A stretch of DNA of 64,000 nucleotides, taken from the NCBI GenBank assembly GCA_030737835.1, contig CM060855.1, positions 9,336,128-9,400,127 of the forward strand. The letters run 5' to 3'. The notes beneath the pieces were generated by a model that saw only the letters and a program-made list of their open reading frames with translations, did no database searches and was not told where the DNA came from. This DNA is from Acorus gramineus (lineage: Eukaryota > Streptophyta > Magnoliopsida > Acorales > Acoraceae). Below, piece by piece: positions 37,075 through 48,030 of this stretch. The stretch's first letter is position 1; each line of letters starts with the position of its first letter. The translations under genes and the position numbers were made by a program.

Positions 37075-38406
37075 GAGTTATTGAAAGCTGAATATGACAT
37101 TTGGTTATTTGAGGGAATCGATGATGGAGTTCAAAGACCATTTAAATCCCTTTGAGGCTTTACCAACATTCCCTGTAAGAATAGGATGTCACAATTTTCA
37201 TTAAGTACTAAAATTTAATACCAAATGTAACATTAATACATTATTCATTTTTGTAATTTTTGTAGTCTGAGTAATATCAGAAGCGTGGCACTGACTGTTT
37301 TGTAAAAGCTTCTGATACCATAAAATATGATAGCCACCTTGATACCAAAAAAAAAGAAGATAGCCACCAATGTTAAGATGTTCAAATATATTTAATAGAC
37401 ATGGAACTCAAACCGTGTTTTTTTTTATTGATATGCTTGATCAAAAAAATATGTGCATGATCTATTCTACAAAAAACCCCAACTTGGCAACTTGTATTTG
37501 ATTATTATTATTTTTTTTTGAAAATATACACTAGTTTCTCGGGCTCGGTTCGGGTTGGCCTTATTCACAATTCAACCCAACCTGAACCTGTAAACTAATA
37601 GTTAAAAAAAAAAAATCATGACCGTTCATTCTGTAGCTTCTAATGTAGGTAGTTCAAATTTTAGATAAATCTAACTAATCTTACTGAGTTTGGGGGGTTG
37701 ATTTATTTAATTTGCACATCATGTTAAAAATTCGGGTTGGTCGGGTTGGTTTATTTAATTATGGGTTGGGTTCGGGTTGGTCCAATTCAGGTTGAAAATT
37801 GGGTTGGGTCGGGTTAGGGTTGAGTACTTTGGAATTCGGGTTGGGGTCAACCCGAACCCAACCCGCCCGAGTTGTAGCCCTAATTTTTAAGGTAAAATTT
37901 TTTCCTGCCACGAATTTTTTAAAGAATGAAAATGTTAGACTCAGTCATTTTAATAATTCAAAACTTAAATCACTATTTTTTCATGTTTTTTAAAAATAAT
38001 AAACATCATTTAATGATTTATATGTTTTGATAAAAGAAATACATTACTTCATTTCGAGTTGAGTGAACCTATTTTTAATAAGTGAGAAAAAAATTTAACG
38101 AGGTATATATATAGTTTAATGATGTACATACTTAAAACAAATCATAATTGAATACATACATTTTTTTTAAAATTTTTGTATAACAGAGTATATACTGATA
38201 TACTGTCATGTAGGAATCAATGCAAAAAATATCCATTTTATAATACAATGGAATTCAACAAACAATCTGAAGTGAAGGTGAAACCAAAAAATTACAAACC
38301 AGGACAGCTTATTAACAACTGTTTTAGAAAGCACCAAATTACGTACACATGGAATTATAATAGTTTTTTTTGTATGTATAATGCAAAAATGGAATGAAGA
38401 GCTCTC
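37075..38406. other. spacer between PreP and the uncharacterised minus-strand gene
   Basis: It holds the PreP 3' UTR and an imperfect inverted repeat rich in GGGTTGG (about 37538-37880). The rest is AT-rich with nothing recognisable; the last part is the 3' UTR of the gene on the minus strand. Confidence 0.5.
37538..37880. repeat. inverted-repeat element rich in CGGGTTGG
   Basis: The left end CTCGGGCTCGGTTCGGGTTG matches the right end, which on the minus strand begins GGGCTACAACTCGGGCGGGT and continues into GGGTTCGGGTTGACC. Between them are many GGGTTGG and CGGGTTGG words. This layout is common in plant genomes as a small non-autonomous element. I could not set a target duplication. Confidence 0.55.
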
Positions 38407-39558
38407 TCAACCCATCTTCATAGTCCGAGTTCTTCTCCGCCAAGTCCAAGAGTCCGACGGAGAGCTCGGCAACGGCGGAAGCAACACAGCTCTCCTGCAC
38501 AGCCCGAACGGCCACCCCTCGCAGTTTCGAAACTCTTCGATCACCGACTGTTTCCGCGACGACTCCTCCGCATCACCCACGAATTTGCTCTCACTCGGAA
38601 AGCTCGACAGATGACTCCGAACAGAGAAGAAATCCTCTGCTTCTTCATCATCATCATCATCATTGTCTCCTTCTCCTCCTCTGTTTTGTTCTTCAATGGG
38701 CAGTACCGAAGATAAGACCCAACAGAGGCTCTCCATGGTCGAGCTGCCTCTCGTACGCAGCTTCGCTTTCATGGCGCGGTTACGGATCTCCGATAGGATT
38801 ATCTGTTTAGATTTGCCAAACAAAACGAAATCAGACGTACAAGTTGAAAAAATATCTTGTACAGTTTCTTTTTCAAACACAATTGTAGTCTAAGTAAGTT
38901 TTGATTTTTTTTTTAAAAATTATTAAACCTCATTTAATAAAATATTTGTATTTTTATTAAAAATAAAATATATACTGATTGATTTATAGAAAACATGAAA
39001 AATTTATAACGAAAAAATATATATTTAATTAATGTGAGTGTGTGATGCGAGGTATATGAGACTCGAAACTGAGACTGAAAAAAAGACTATATATAACACA
39101 GGTCATACAATCAATTATTCAAAATAAATATCAGTTTCTGAAAAAAAATATCTGAACATCAAACATATCAGTTCTTAAAAATATTCAATTCCAACGTATA
39201 TTATAAAATTATATAAGTTTGTATTATATACTATTCATTTTGATTAATCACAATCATGAAAAATTTAAATAACTCTCTCTTTTCCCCCTAAATCTCTAAG
39301 TCATTTGTCCAAATTCAAAGATATCTGAATCAGAATATTAACATCCATTTAGATGCTTAGTTTTGAGGATATGTGTTAGCATGGTATAGTGTTTACCTGT
39401 CTTTCGTCGATGTCGCTGATCAGAGTCTCCTCATCAGAGCTTGAAGAAGAAAACGGGCTCCTCACACAAAAGCCATTGCATTGAACAAAAGCATCTTTCA
39501 AAGCTGATGAGAAGATTTTGAGAGGACTCTGAGGCTCCTCGGTTATAAAATCACCCAT
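38407..39558 (-). CDS. uncharacterised plant protein with EGWPFGL motif
   Basis: Two exons on the minus strand, 39558-39397 and 38802-38407, joined by a GTAAAC...CAG intron, encode 185 residues. Exon 1 gives MGDFITEEPQSPLKIFSSAL and an Asp/Glu-rich end. Exon 2 has a basic patch (IRNRAMKAKLRTR), an acidic run (GDNDDDDDEEAEDFFSVRS) and a C-terminal block with EEFRNCEGWPFGLCRRAVLL followed by LPPLPSSPSDSWTWRR. I recall this block as conserved among anonymous plant proteins, but know no function. No signal peptide or membrane segment is apparent. The ATG at 39558 is the first Met in the frame. The phase is perfect across the intron, which supports a real gene. Confidence 0.78.
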
Positions 39559-42500
39559 CTTTGTTTGGCTGTTGATGGGGAACAATGTCAGTGCCAGGTC
39601 CCATTTATGCTTATGTACCCTTTTTTGTGATAGAGAGACAGTGACTTCACAGCTTACCAGGATAAATTTTCAAACCCTTTAAATTAAAGACAACTTTATG
39701 GTTGATAAAAGCCTAAAGTATAATTTTCACGAGGCAAAGAGCAAAGTGGATGTCGGCAAATATCTCAATTGACATATCCTATTCTAAATCAATTGGATAT
39801 GAATATAAATAGTCAGTGAGATTTTTTTAGATTCAGAGTATGTGTGGATATTTTTTTGGATAATTAACATGTCTAAATATTGTTTGAGTGATTGGGTTTC
39901 AAATAAGCTTCTTGTCTCTCGCCTGCTTCCGACATCATACAAAGATAACGTGACTATGAATAATCATGTAAGATAATTGAATTTGAATAGCATCTAATAG
40001 GAATATATAATTATATAGTATACATTAGATTAAGGTATTTTTCAAAGCAGATTCATTGATTTTCGTTTTATGATTTTTCAAACATAGATTCTAATTGGAT
40101 ATGGATATTTTTTCGGATGATTAACAGACTCATTAACTGTATGAATGGGTATCATCAACCAGCTGTAGTATTCATTGTTCAGAATTTTCATTCAAACGGG
40201 CATGGACACTTGCCTGGTTGCCATTCCTAACTGACCATTAGTGTAGGCCTATCTTTTTTGGGGTTTGATGAAATGGGCAGAATTGAAAACGATGGATTTC
40301 AGACTTTCAGTGCACTCACTAATTGGTAGGTACCATTTCACTGTTCCATATTTCAAAAAAGTTGTTGGCAATGCTAAGTTCTCAATCTTCACTTCAAGCT
40401 AAATCTAAACGACATAACACCTACTTCCAATAACATCATTCACACAAAAGTAGAGGAAGAATTATCTTGAATTCTAAATTTGCCAACTTTGATTAGTTGA
40501 TTTACACCTCTCCTCTTCGTGAAAGATGTCAGGGTATCAAATCCCGGGGAGTAACAATTTTCAAAAATAAAAAAATCTGAATCTGTATGGAGCATGTTAA
40601 AGATACATGGGCTTATATAAAAGAATAGGTTGCATATGCATAACCAATAATTAGAATCAGATAAATCAGATACAGAAGGCATAAGTGGATGGCAAGTTGG
40701 CAACCCATTTCATCACATCATCCACAAGAACACCTCATAATAAAGAATATTTGTTACATCTAAAAATCCTGTTACTTTTAGTTCACAAAATGTCAACTGA
40801 GCAGAGAAGATGACACAACTGAGGGTTTGGCGTAGTGTATTATGCATTCTGGACATATTCACAATTTCAGGAGAATTTACAGAGATCTAGGACAATGGAA
40901 TTCTATATCCATGGCAGGATGTTATTCTTGTACTGGAATCTTCCAGGGATCATTTTTCTTCTATAGCGGCCGTGTACCCATCCGGAGGTTAGAATTGTAT
41001 TTGGTTGACTGGGATTAATAGATTAAAAGAAACCATCCTGCCAATGAGAGAGAGTAAACAAATCAATGATCTTTTTTTATTTTTAATGAAAATAGGTAAA
41101 ATCAAACATATGGAGACAGGACTACCAAAAAAAAAAGGAAAAAAGAAATAAAATATAAAACAAGTAGGATAAACTTGAAAGTAAATACATGCCTTAAACC
41201 AAAGTTAAAAAAACAAAAAAAAACAAAAAAAATCATAACACTGCTTAATAGCAGCCTTTAACGTACATTCATTTCCACACTTCCCCATAATATTTGACGT
41301 TTGAGTCCACCCAAGAAACACATTCACCTAGGCTCGAAGAGATGCCGCAATCGCTGCCCAAGTGTTCTCTATGTAAACCCCTTTCCTTTGGAAGATACAC
41401 TCATTAAGTGAGAGCTATATGCCTTTATACCCTAACAAACTCCGTGTGGGACGAGGGCCAAGAATTTTTCCTTTATTAATTTGGTCGTTCTCATTTTCTT
41501 CTTCTTTGAAACAAATCCCACGTCTTCTAAATAATTAAAATTGCATCTTCTCTCAAGAGTTAAACAAGCTTTTGTCTATATTATACATGGGCAAACATAA
41601 AAAAGATGATCTTTAGTTTCTTCATCAACTCCACATAGTTCGCAAAATGATATTTCCATCATCTGCTCACTTTAATTGATAAACCTTTGTGAGGATTTTT
41701 TCTTGAAAAAGCAGCCACACAAAGCAATGCATATTCAGAGGGGAAATGACTCCCCAAATTCGATGCGTAAACTGGGTTGGTTGAGGTGATATGATGTGAA
41801 GGATCCAAGTTTAGCCTCCTATAGAAGGACTTTGCAGAAAATCATTTTGGGAAGAACACTTCCAAAGAACTGTATCTTCTTCTAAATCCAATAAAACCCC
41901 TTGCAGCATTGCTAAAAGAAATGTAAACCCTGTCACCTCCACTTCGTTTAAATTACTTCAAATTTGGGGGCACCAAATGATAGTGCCGTTTTCACAAGTG
42001 AGTGTAAAAAAATGTAACCAAATAAATATAGGAGCATAGTGACACTGGAAATGATCCATGTAGCCATCTATCTGTCCAAAATATATTCTCATGACATTGT
42101 CAGGTTTGAATTTTCTGTTGAATCCCAAATTGGTCCTCCGTGAAATTCTTTTATAGAAGACTTAATTTGACTCCCTCACGGCAGATCCCCTCCGCTTGGT
42201 TTGCTCAAATTTGAAGAACCATTTTACATTGAAAATTCATTTCTATATGTGGTTGTTCTTCAAAACAATATACTAAAAAACTTGAATTGTTCAATGTGGG
42301 CAAATGATGGAAATATTGGTTGCAAATTATTCGAGTGGATGGAATAAATTAGAGATCAACAGTTTAACAAGGTAGGTTCAACCCTTTAGATGTGATGTGA
42401 TATCAACAATTTAGAAGATATGTGGCAACGGTCATGGAGAAGAAGAAAAATGGGCAATCAAAGCAATAAAGTGAACCAGGCTCTTATTCCTCATGCAGTG

Positions 42501-44450
42501 TATTCGGGCATATGGCTCACCTATAATAAATGCATCTTCCAAAGAAAAAGAGTATATGAATAAAACATTTGGGTGGTTATCACTACATCTCTTCGAGCTA
42601 GGGTTATCGTGCTTCATAGGGAGGTTTCGACTTCAAGCATTTCGGGAGAAAATAGAAATGGATATAGATACATTGTACTAAATGGTGATGTGTCTTTTCC
42701 AAAATTCGGGTCTTGCTTCTTTCTTTCTTTTCTTAATCTGTTTTTCCTTTATTTTATTTTCTTGGAGATACCTCATCTCCATTTTGTTCAAGGGATGTCA
42801 TATCACAATATGAATGGTCCAATCACCATTTTCGAAAAAAGAAGAAGGTGCAGCCATGGATACAAAATAGATGTTATGAGCCATCTCAAAAGATAACTGA
42901 GAGATCATTATGCATTTTAAATATACGTGAAGATCCAAGCAAATTGATGTGAGTAGCATAAAGATTGTCCATGTCACACTGAGTCAGCCCATCACAGGAT
43001 TACAGGAACCTCTTTCCTATTCCTATGCAAGAGGATTCTGGATCTTCAGAAAAATATATCACGTGGCTGGTATATTATGAGTAGCTTAACAACACTGTCC
43101 AGAGTTTGCTCGAGAAATTTCTATATTATGAAAACAATGAGAAGCTTCTAAGTCAGCCTACAAATTTGACCTCTCACAATGTTTTCAAAGCCTTCCATCC
43201 ATTTATGGACCTTATCATCCCATAAACAATGCTGCATGAATTCAAGATCATTCCAAATGCCCTCCTGAAAACAGTGCAGAATTTTACTAGATACAGAGCC
43301 TGAACAATTAATCCATTCCAATATACTCATTGTGTTGGTTGCAAAATTAGACATCAAAATGGGTTTAACAAGGCTTCAGTATCTTATATATGCTTCTTTC
43401 ATGGCATGAACCAGCACCTTATATCTATTACTCAATTCCAACACAGACTAACAGTGACATAAACATCTTTTGGCATCAGGCACAACAGCTTAACAAGTCT
43501 CACTACTCTGATGACATGGATATACAAGCCAGGATTAGACATAGAGCCAAAAATATATCCGGTGACATCCGGGATAACACAGAATAAAAATATTTCAGGA
43601 TGTGCCTCTCTTCATATGCTGCAGCAGTTAGCTAGTCTTAAGTTCTTAACCAAGTGACCAGTCAAGCCAAACTATTCACGGTAGCACTGGAATCAAAGCC
43701 TTTGATAAAGAAATATTAAACCATACAATAAAATCTCAAATCCACATCCTTGTTCCACTATCCAGCCAAATCTTTCTAATTCTTCAACTATAGTAACACT
43801 TCTAAGAATTACTTTTATACAGAAAAAAACTGACAAACCATTTCATTTCTGACTTCCTCTCCAAAACTTCTTCCAATTTTCTGAAACGACTCCCCCACAC
43901 CCCCACATCATTCAATGGCAAGCTCTATGATTTGATTAATGGTGCACAAATGATTAAAAATAAAATTAGGGACAGTCTTATGTGTGGTCCCTTTTACAAT
44001 CCACACTTGCTTTGATTACTTTTTTCAAGGTATATATTCCATGTAGTGAAGCATGTATTTTTATAAAAATGAAATACAAAAAAATAAATAAATAAATCAC
44101 CTGTTTCATCCAACGAAACATATACCTTGTTAGAAGAAATATGACTGCATATGGGATTATATATAAGACTGCGTGTAATAGCGCTCAATGATGAAATCAT
44201 AAAATCAACTAATTTCATCACTTTTATTCTCTTGTACCCAAACACTATTCTTTCACAACATCAACTACCATCAAAACCTAAATTCCAAACTTAAAAAATA
44301 GCCTACATTACTGATACCTCAAGTTCAAGTATTTCAGCAGACAAGTTCTTAGCATAACATTACATGCATGCCATTATTCAAAATCAGAGATCCATGTGAG
44401 GATCATGAGAACAAACCCTAAATCACCAGTCAAGAAAATCACCTCTTCTT
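39559..44450. other. gene-poor spacer with LINE relic
   Basis: Apart from the degraded LINE (about 41068-41900) I see no gene. The remaining sequence is AT-rich with short open frames of ordinary composition. It should include the promoter of the gene ending at 39558 and the 3' UTR of the small gene at 44451. Confidence 0.5.
41068..41900 (-). mobile_element. degraded LINE (L1-type) remnant, zf-RVT region with stop and frameshift
   Basis: On the minus strand, pieces of a LINE reverse transcriptase C-terminus appear in order: EDTVLWKCSS near 41870, PLNMHCFVWLLFQEKILTK near 41710-41745, a stop in the next words (the Trp expected after YQLK reads TGA), then, one base out of frame, FCELCGVDEETKDHLF near 41610. 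The antisense T/A-rich tail begins about 41068. It shares ILTK, ADDGNII-like and C-x2-C-x-V-x-EET words with the relic at 4.3-5.0 kb and its 3' region with that at 59.9 kb, so the three are one family. It is inactive. The upstream limit could reach 42200. Confidence 0.65.
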
Positions 44451-44843
44451 TCAGCCGCGCTTCTGCTGGATCTGAATCTGTTGCTGTTGGGATGCGAGGG
44501 AGAGGAGCGCCCGGAGCTTGGAGAGGGCGGTCTTCTTGTCGGGGGGACAGCTCGACAGGGCCAACCTCAGCGACCGGAGGGCGGCGTCCGGCCTCCCGGC
44601 GGAGAGTTCGGCGCAGGCTGACCTGTACGCCTCCTCCGTGAGGCGGGCGTCGTGGGTGGCGGTGGCGGCGGTGCGGGAGGTGGAGGGGGAGAGGAGGGCG
44701 TTGGCGCGGGCGTACTCGAGAGCGGATATGGCAGAGTCGATGTCCTCCATGAGTTCTTCCGGCGTCGGAGGGAAGGATTTCACGGCGTCGAAGGAGGTCC
44801 AAGCGCCGCCGCCGGTGGAGGAGGAGTTAGTGTTCATGGCCAT
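44451..44843 (-). CDS. small uncharacterised plant protein, helical, possibly TPR-like
   Basis: A single exon encodes 130 residues. After a Ser/Thr-rich start, helical stretches follow: PTPEELMEDIDSAISALEYA, EEAYRSACAELSAGRPDAAL and LRSLRLALSSCPPDKKTALS, ending in a Gln-rich tail (SQQQQIQIQQKRG). The pattern of paired helices with Ala and Leu resembles a degenerate tetratricopeptide unit. Similar small proteins occur in other plants as far as I recall, without assigned function. The GC content is high, unlike the flanks, as in monocot-type exons. The ATG at 44843 is followed by a second Met at residue 3. It lies 0.7 kb downstream of the DPH4-like gene, same strand. Confidence 0.75.
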   Translation of the reverse strand: MAMNTNSSSTGGGAWTSFDAVKSFPPTPEELMEDIDSAISALEYARANALLSPSTSRTAATATHDARLTEEAYRSACAELSAGRPDAALRSLRLALSSCPPDKKTALSKLRALLSLASQQQQIQIQQKRG

Positions 44844-45571
44844 GGATGGTATGTGAAGTTCGATTCAAGACGTAAAATTAACGGTAGTTAAATAACATAT
44901 ATAAAGCTATTTATGCGAAATCATACTCAAAATTGGGAAATCATAGTCTCATGACTCATTGGATCCCTCTAAAATCTAATAAAAAATTCATATTTTATGT
45001 ACTAAAAACTTTAGGTAAAGATTTGTAAAATACTTTATATATTTTTATTTAATAATGATAATTATTATATTTATTATATTATAATTATGTCACAGTTTAA
45101 ATTCGATTGATTCAACGGTTAAACCAGAGATTCAACAGTTCATTTTTCCAGTTTATTGAAAAGTTTAGTTTTTAAAACATCGTGGATTTTAAAAATCTCA
45201 ACTCTTCAATTGTACATCCTAACGCAATCTAAACATTGGATTGAAAAAATCCAAACAAAATTTTTCTGGGTGTTCCAACAAAAGAATAAGAATGAACATC
45301 AAATTGGTTCATCATTGAAATTAATGGAAAAGTGAATAAAAAAAATCTGAATTAGATACATATTTGTTGTTGTTCGACCTAAACAACTCCTAAAATAAGT
45401 CATTTTGAGTTGGATTAAACCCACGCAATTGACACCCCCAACCATCCGAATGCATACATCATTAATGGGATTGAAAGCAGAATAAATAATAAATAAAAAA
45501 AATAAGGCAAACTTCTTATAGAAATTACAGAAGCGGTTTTCAGGGGAAAAACATATTACACTTTGTATTCA
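44844..45571. other. AT-rich spacer
   Basis: Promoter region of the small gene ending at 44843 and 3' flank of the DPH4-like gene. No other structure is seen. Confidence 0.4.
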
Positions 45572-46102
45572 TCAAGAATTCACAACAATCATCAACCGAA
45601 TTTTCAAAGAACATGAACTACATGGAAGAATCACAGACGCCAGAGGTGAACCAGATGGAATTATCTCCAGATTCCCATCACAGTCCAGAGCAAATCCCAT
45701 CTCCTGGAGCTCGTCGGAATCAATCGAGAAAAAGTCACCGCATCTACAACGGTGTAGAAGCTCCAGGACCTCCCCAGAGTCTTCCAACTCCATCTCCTCC
45801 GGCCTCACTTCACTGGCAACTTCATCTTGCCGCAAAGCCTGCAACATTGTGTCGTACAGTGATCGCGACTTTGGATCTCCAAGAACCTCCCACGCCTCCT
45901 GGACTTTCAGAAATGTTTCTTGCGACACGTGATGCGCACATGGCTCGGACTTCCCGTGTAATTTATCGGGGTGGGAGTTCAGGATGGCGGCTCTGTAACT
46001 CGTGCGGATTTCATCATGCGTTGCGTCTTCGCTGATGGAGAGAGTGTCATAGTGGGTTTTCTGTATTGAATTCTTGCTTGTGAGTTTTAGAGATTCCGCC
46101 AT
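45572..46102 (-). CDS. DPH4: DPH4-type J protein with CSL zinc finger (diphthamide synthesis)
   Basis: One exon encodes 176 residues. Residues about 17-88 form a J domain (HYDTLSISEDATHDEIRTSY, HPD at 44-46, FLKVQEAWEVLGDPKSRSLYD). Residues about 108-170 form a CSL (DPH-type) zinc finger with C119, C121, C161 and C164 (CRCGDFFSIDSDEL and CSSCSL). This J-CSL pair in a short protein defines DPH4/DNAJC24, which supports the first step of diphthamide synthesis on eEF2, the step carried out by DPH1-DPH2 with DPH3. The ATG at 46102 is the first in frame, and the upstream frame has no Met. A TTTCAG about 20 bases upstream could be the acceptor of a 5' UTR intron, in which case the promoter lies further away. 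Confidence 0.9.
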   Translation of the reverse strand: MAESLKLTSKNSIQKTHYDTLSISEDATHDEIRTSYRAAILNSHPDKLHGKSEPCAHHVSQETFLKVQEAWEVLGDPKSRSLYDTMLQALRQDEVASEVRPEEMELEDSGEVLELLHRCRCGDFFSIDSDELQEMGFALDCDGNLEIIPSGSPLASVILPCSSCSLKIRLMIVVNS

Positions 46103-48030
46103 CCAACCTTGGCCTTCACTGAAACTACAATAAGGTTCCACAGGCAAAAACACTAAATTACATATTCATAGAAAAAAGAACTATTTAAAGATGGAAAACA
46201 GAGTTGGTAGAACATACAAAAAGGAATTTGATAACAAATGAATAACAAGTTTAACATATCTGGCAAATCTCCCATGATTAGTTGATGATGAAGGTAAAAA
46301 CATGCTTATGGGCTTCACATCATGAATTGGTCAGTAGCCCGTTTCGATTGCCTCAACCTATCAACTATATGCACACCCGGAAGATCATAACGAAATTAAA
46401 AGATGAACGAAAATTATGAATACGTCAAACCCATTTACCCATCTATTACACACCACAAGGGGAAAAAACATAGATCTTTAGTGAGATTTCAAGCAAATTG
46501 AAGGCATATAAACACATATGGTGAATTGTTGGACATGAACAAGCACCATGTATCTTGTGGTTACATGTTCCAAAAGTACCTAATGACACCTTTGCCAAGA
46601 TATATTGGGTTCACCAAAGACTTGGTCTATACGTAAAGCACCTGACTTATACTAGACCAGTAAAAACTCTTATGTATCTTGTTCTACCAAGTCCTGGTTT
46701 CAGATTGATTTCATTTTCTAGGATAAGTTCTAGATAAATAGACGAAAGTCTCAACGCAAAATATCTAGTCAGGGAATTACAATAAGCAGTCCCATGGCAT
46801 GTAGAGGCACAGATATCCCATAAGATTGACTGACAAAACTTCTACATCGTCCAGTGGGTGAAATCTCGAGTTCAGGATAAAGAACAAGTACAAGAACAAA
46901 AAGACAATCCTCCCCATCAACATGGGGTCGATCGTAATGCACATATGGTAAATCAAGAAGGACCCACACAAAGAGTTAACAAATTTCGACTAGCTACTTC
47001 ATCCCATATCCCACCCCAAAAGTTCTGGTAATTGATCTATCATGATTATAAATGCTTCTTGATAGAGGAACTAATTTCATGACTAGTCATCATGTTCTCA
47101 CATGTCAGAAAATCAATAAATACAACATCAAGGCTCAATGTCTTTGAGTAATAACTTTTCAGGTGAGATTAAACCACAATCAGCAGAAATTAAAAAAACA
47201 CAAACAAAATACGTATCAACATTGCATTATCTGCCACAACTAAATTTTGCATTCCTACTAGTAAATTCTATTGTTTACGGGGATAAATTACATGAGATAG
47301 GCCAAACTACTTGAAATCAAATTCAATGCTCACTCACAAAAAAAATGGCATAACTTCTCCCGATCAACAATGATTCAAATTTGGATTGTCTACAAGGCAA
47401 AGATTCCAAATGAGGCAGAGGCACTCAAACAAAAGCATTCAGAACATTGAAACAAATCTATATGAAGAAATCTCAAAAAAAAAAAAAAAAAAAATCCAAT
47501 ACAGCTGACAGTATTTGAAAGGATTTACACCAAACAGGGCATCAGTGAAATTTCAAATTCATGTATGAATAATTAACAAATCATCAAATTTGCAAGACGA
47601 ACACCATCAAAACTCAAAAACATTGCTATGTAAAAAAACCCTCACAAGAGACACAGATGTCAATTCAAAATGAACAATCAACTGACCATATGAATCTCCG
47701 AAGTTCGAACAGTCACCACAAAAACAAAGCACGCCAAATGAATTGGAGACTTCGTACAATGAAAGATCACCTGAAGAGGAGAACAAAAAAAGAAAATAAG
47801 AACCCTAATGGACAAGGAACAGAGAAAACCAGCCGTAGATCATCGTTCGAACGGTACTGATGAAAGGGTTTGGGTCCATCACGCAAACCTTACGCGTGGT
47901 TCGGCCCGAGTCTAGCCCGGTTACAAAAATCGGGCTGGGATAGCTGGCCCGACTCCTGAAACGCTGGGTCCGCCGTAGATAATGCGGCGAAAAACAGAGA
48001 ACATACAAAAACGTCCCCAAAAAATAAAAA
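46103..48030. other. divergent promoter region of DPH4-like and MAP1D genes
   Basis: About 1.9 kb separates the two start codons. It is AT-rich with an A run at 47478-47494. It probably contains both promoters and perhaps an untranslated first exon of the DPH4-like gene. I see no other coding region. Confidence 0.45.

Noticed and set aside
37795..37830. Telomere-like GGGTTAGGGTT words
   Set aside because: Only one such unit within a GGGTTGG-rich element; not an interstitial telomere array.
42493..42896. Two overlapping open frames in the 39.6-44.4 kb spacer
   Set aside because: AT-rich, no recognisable motif or splice support; likely chance.
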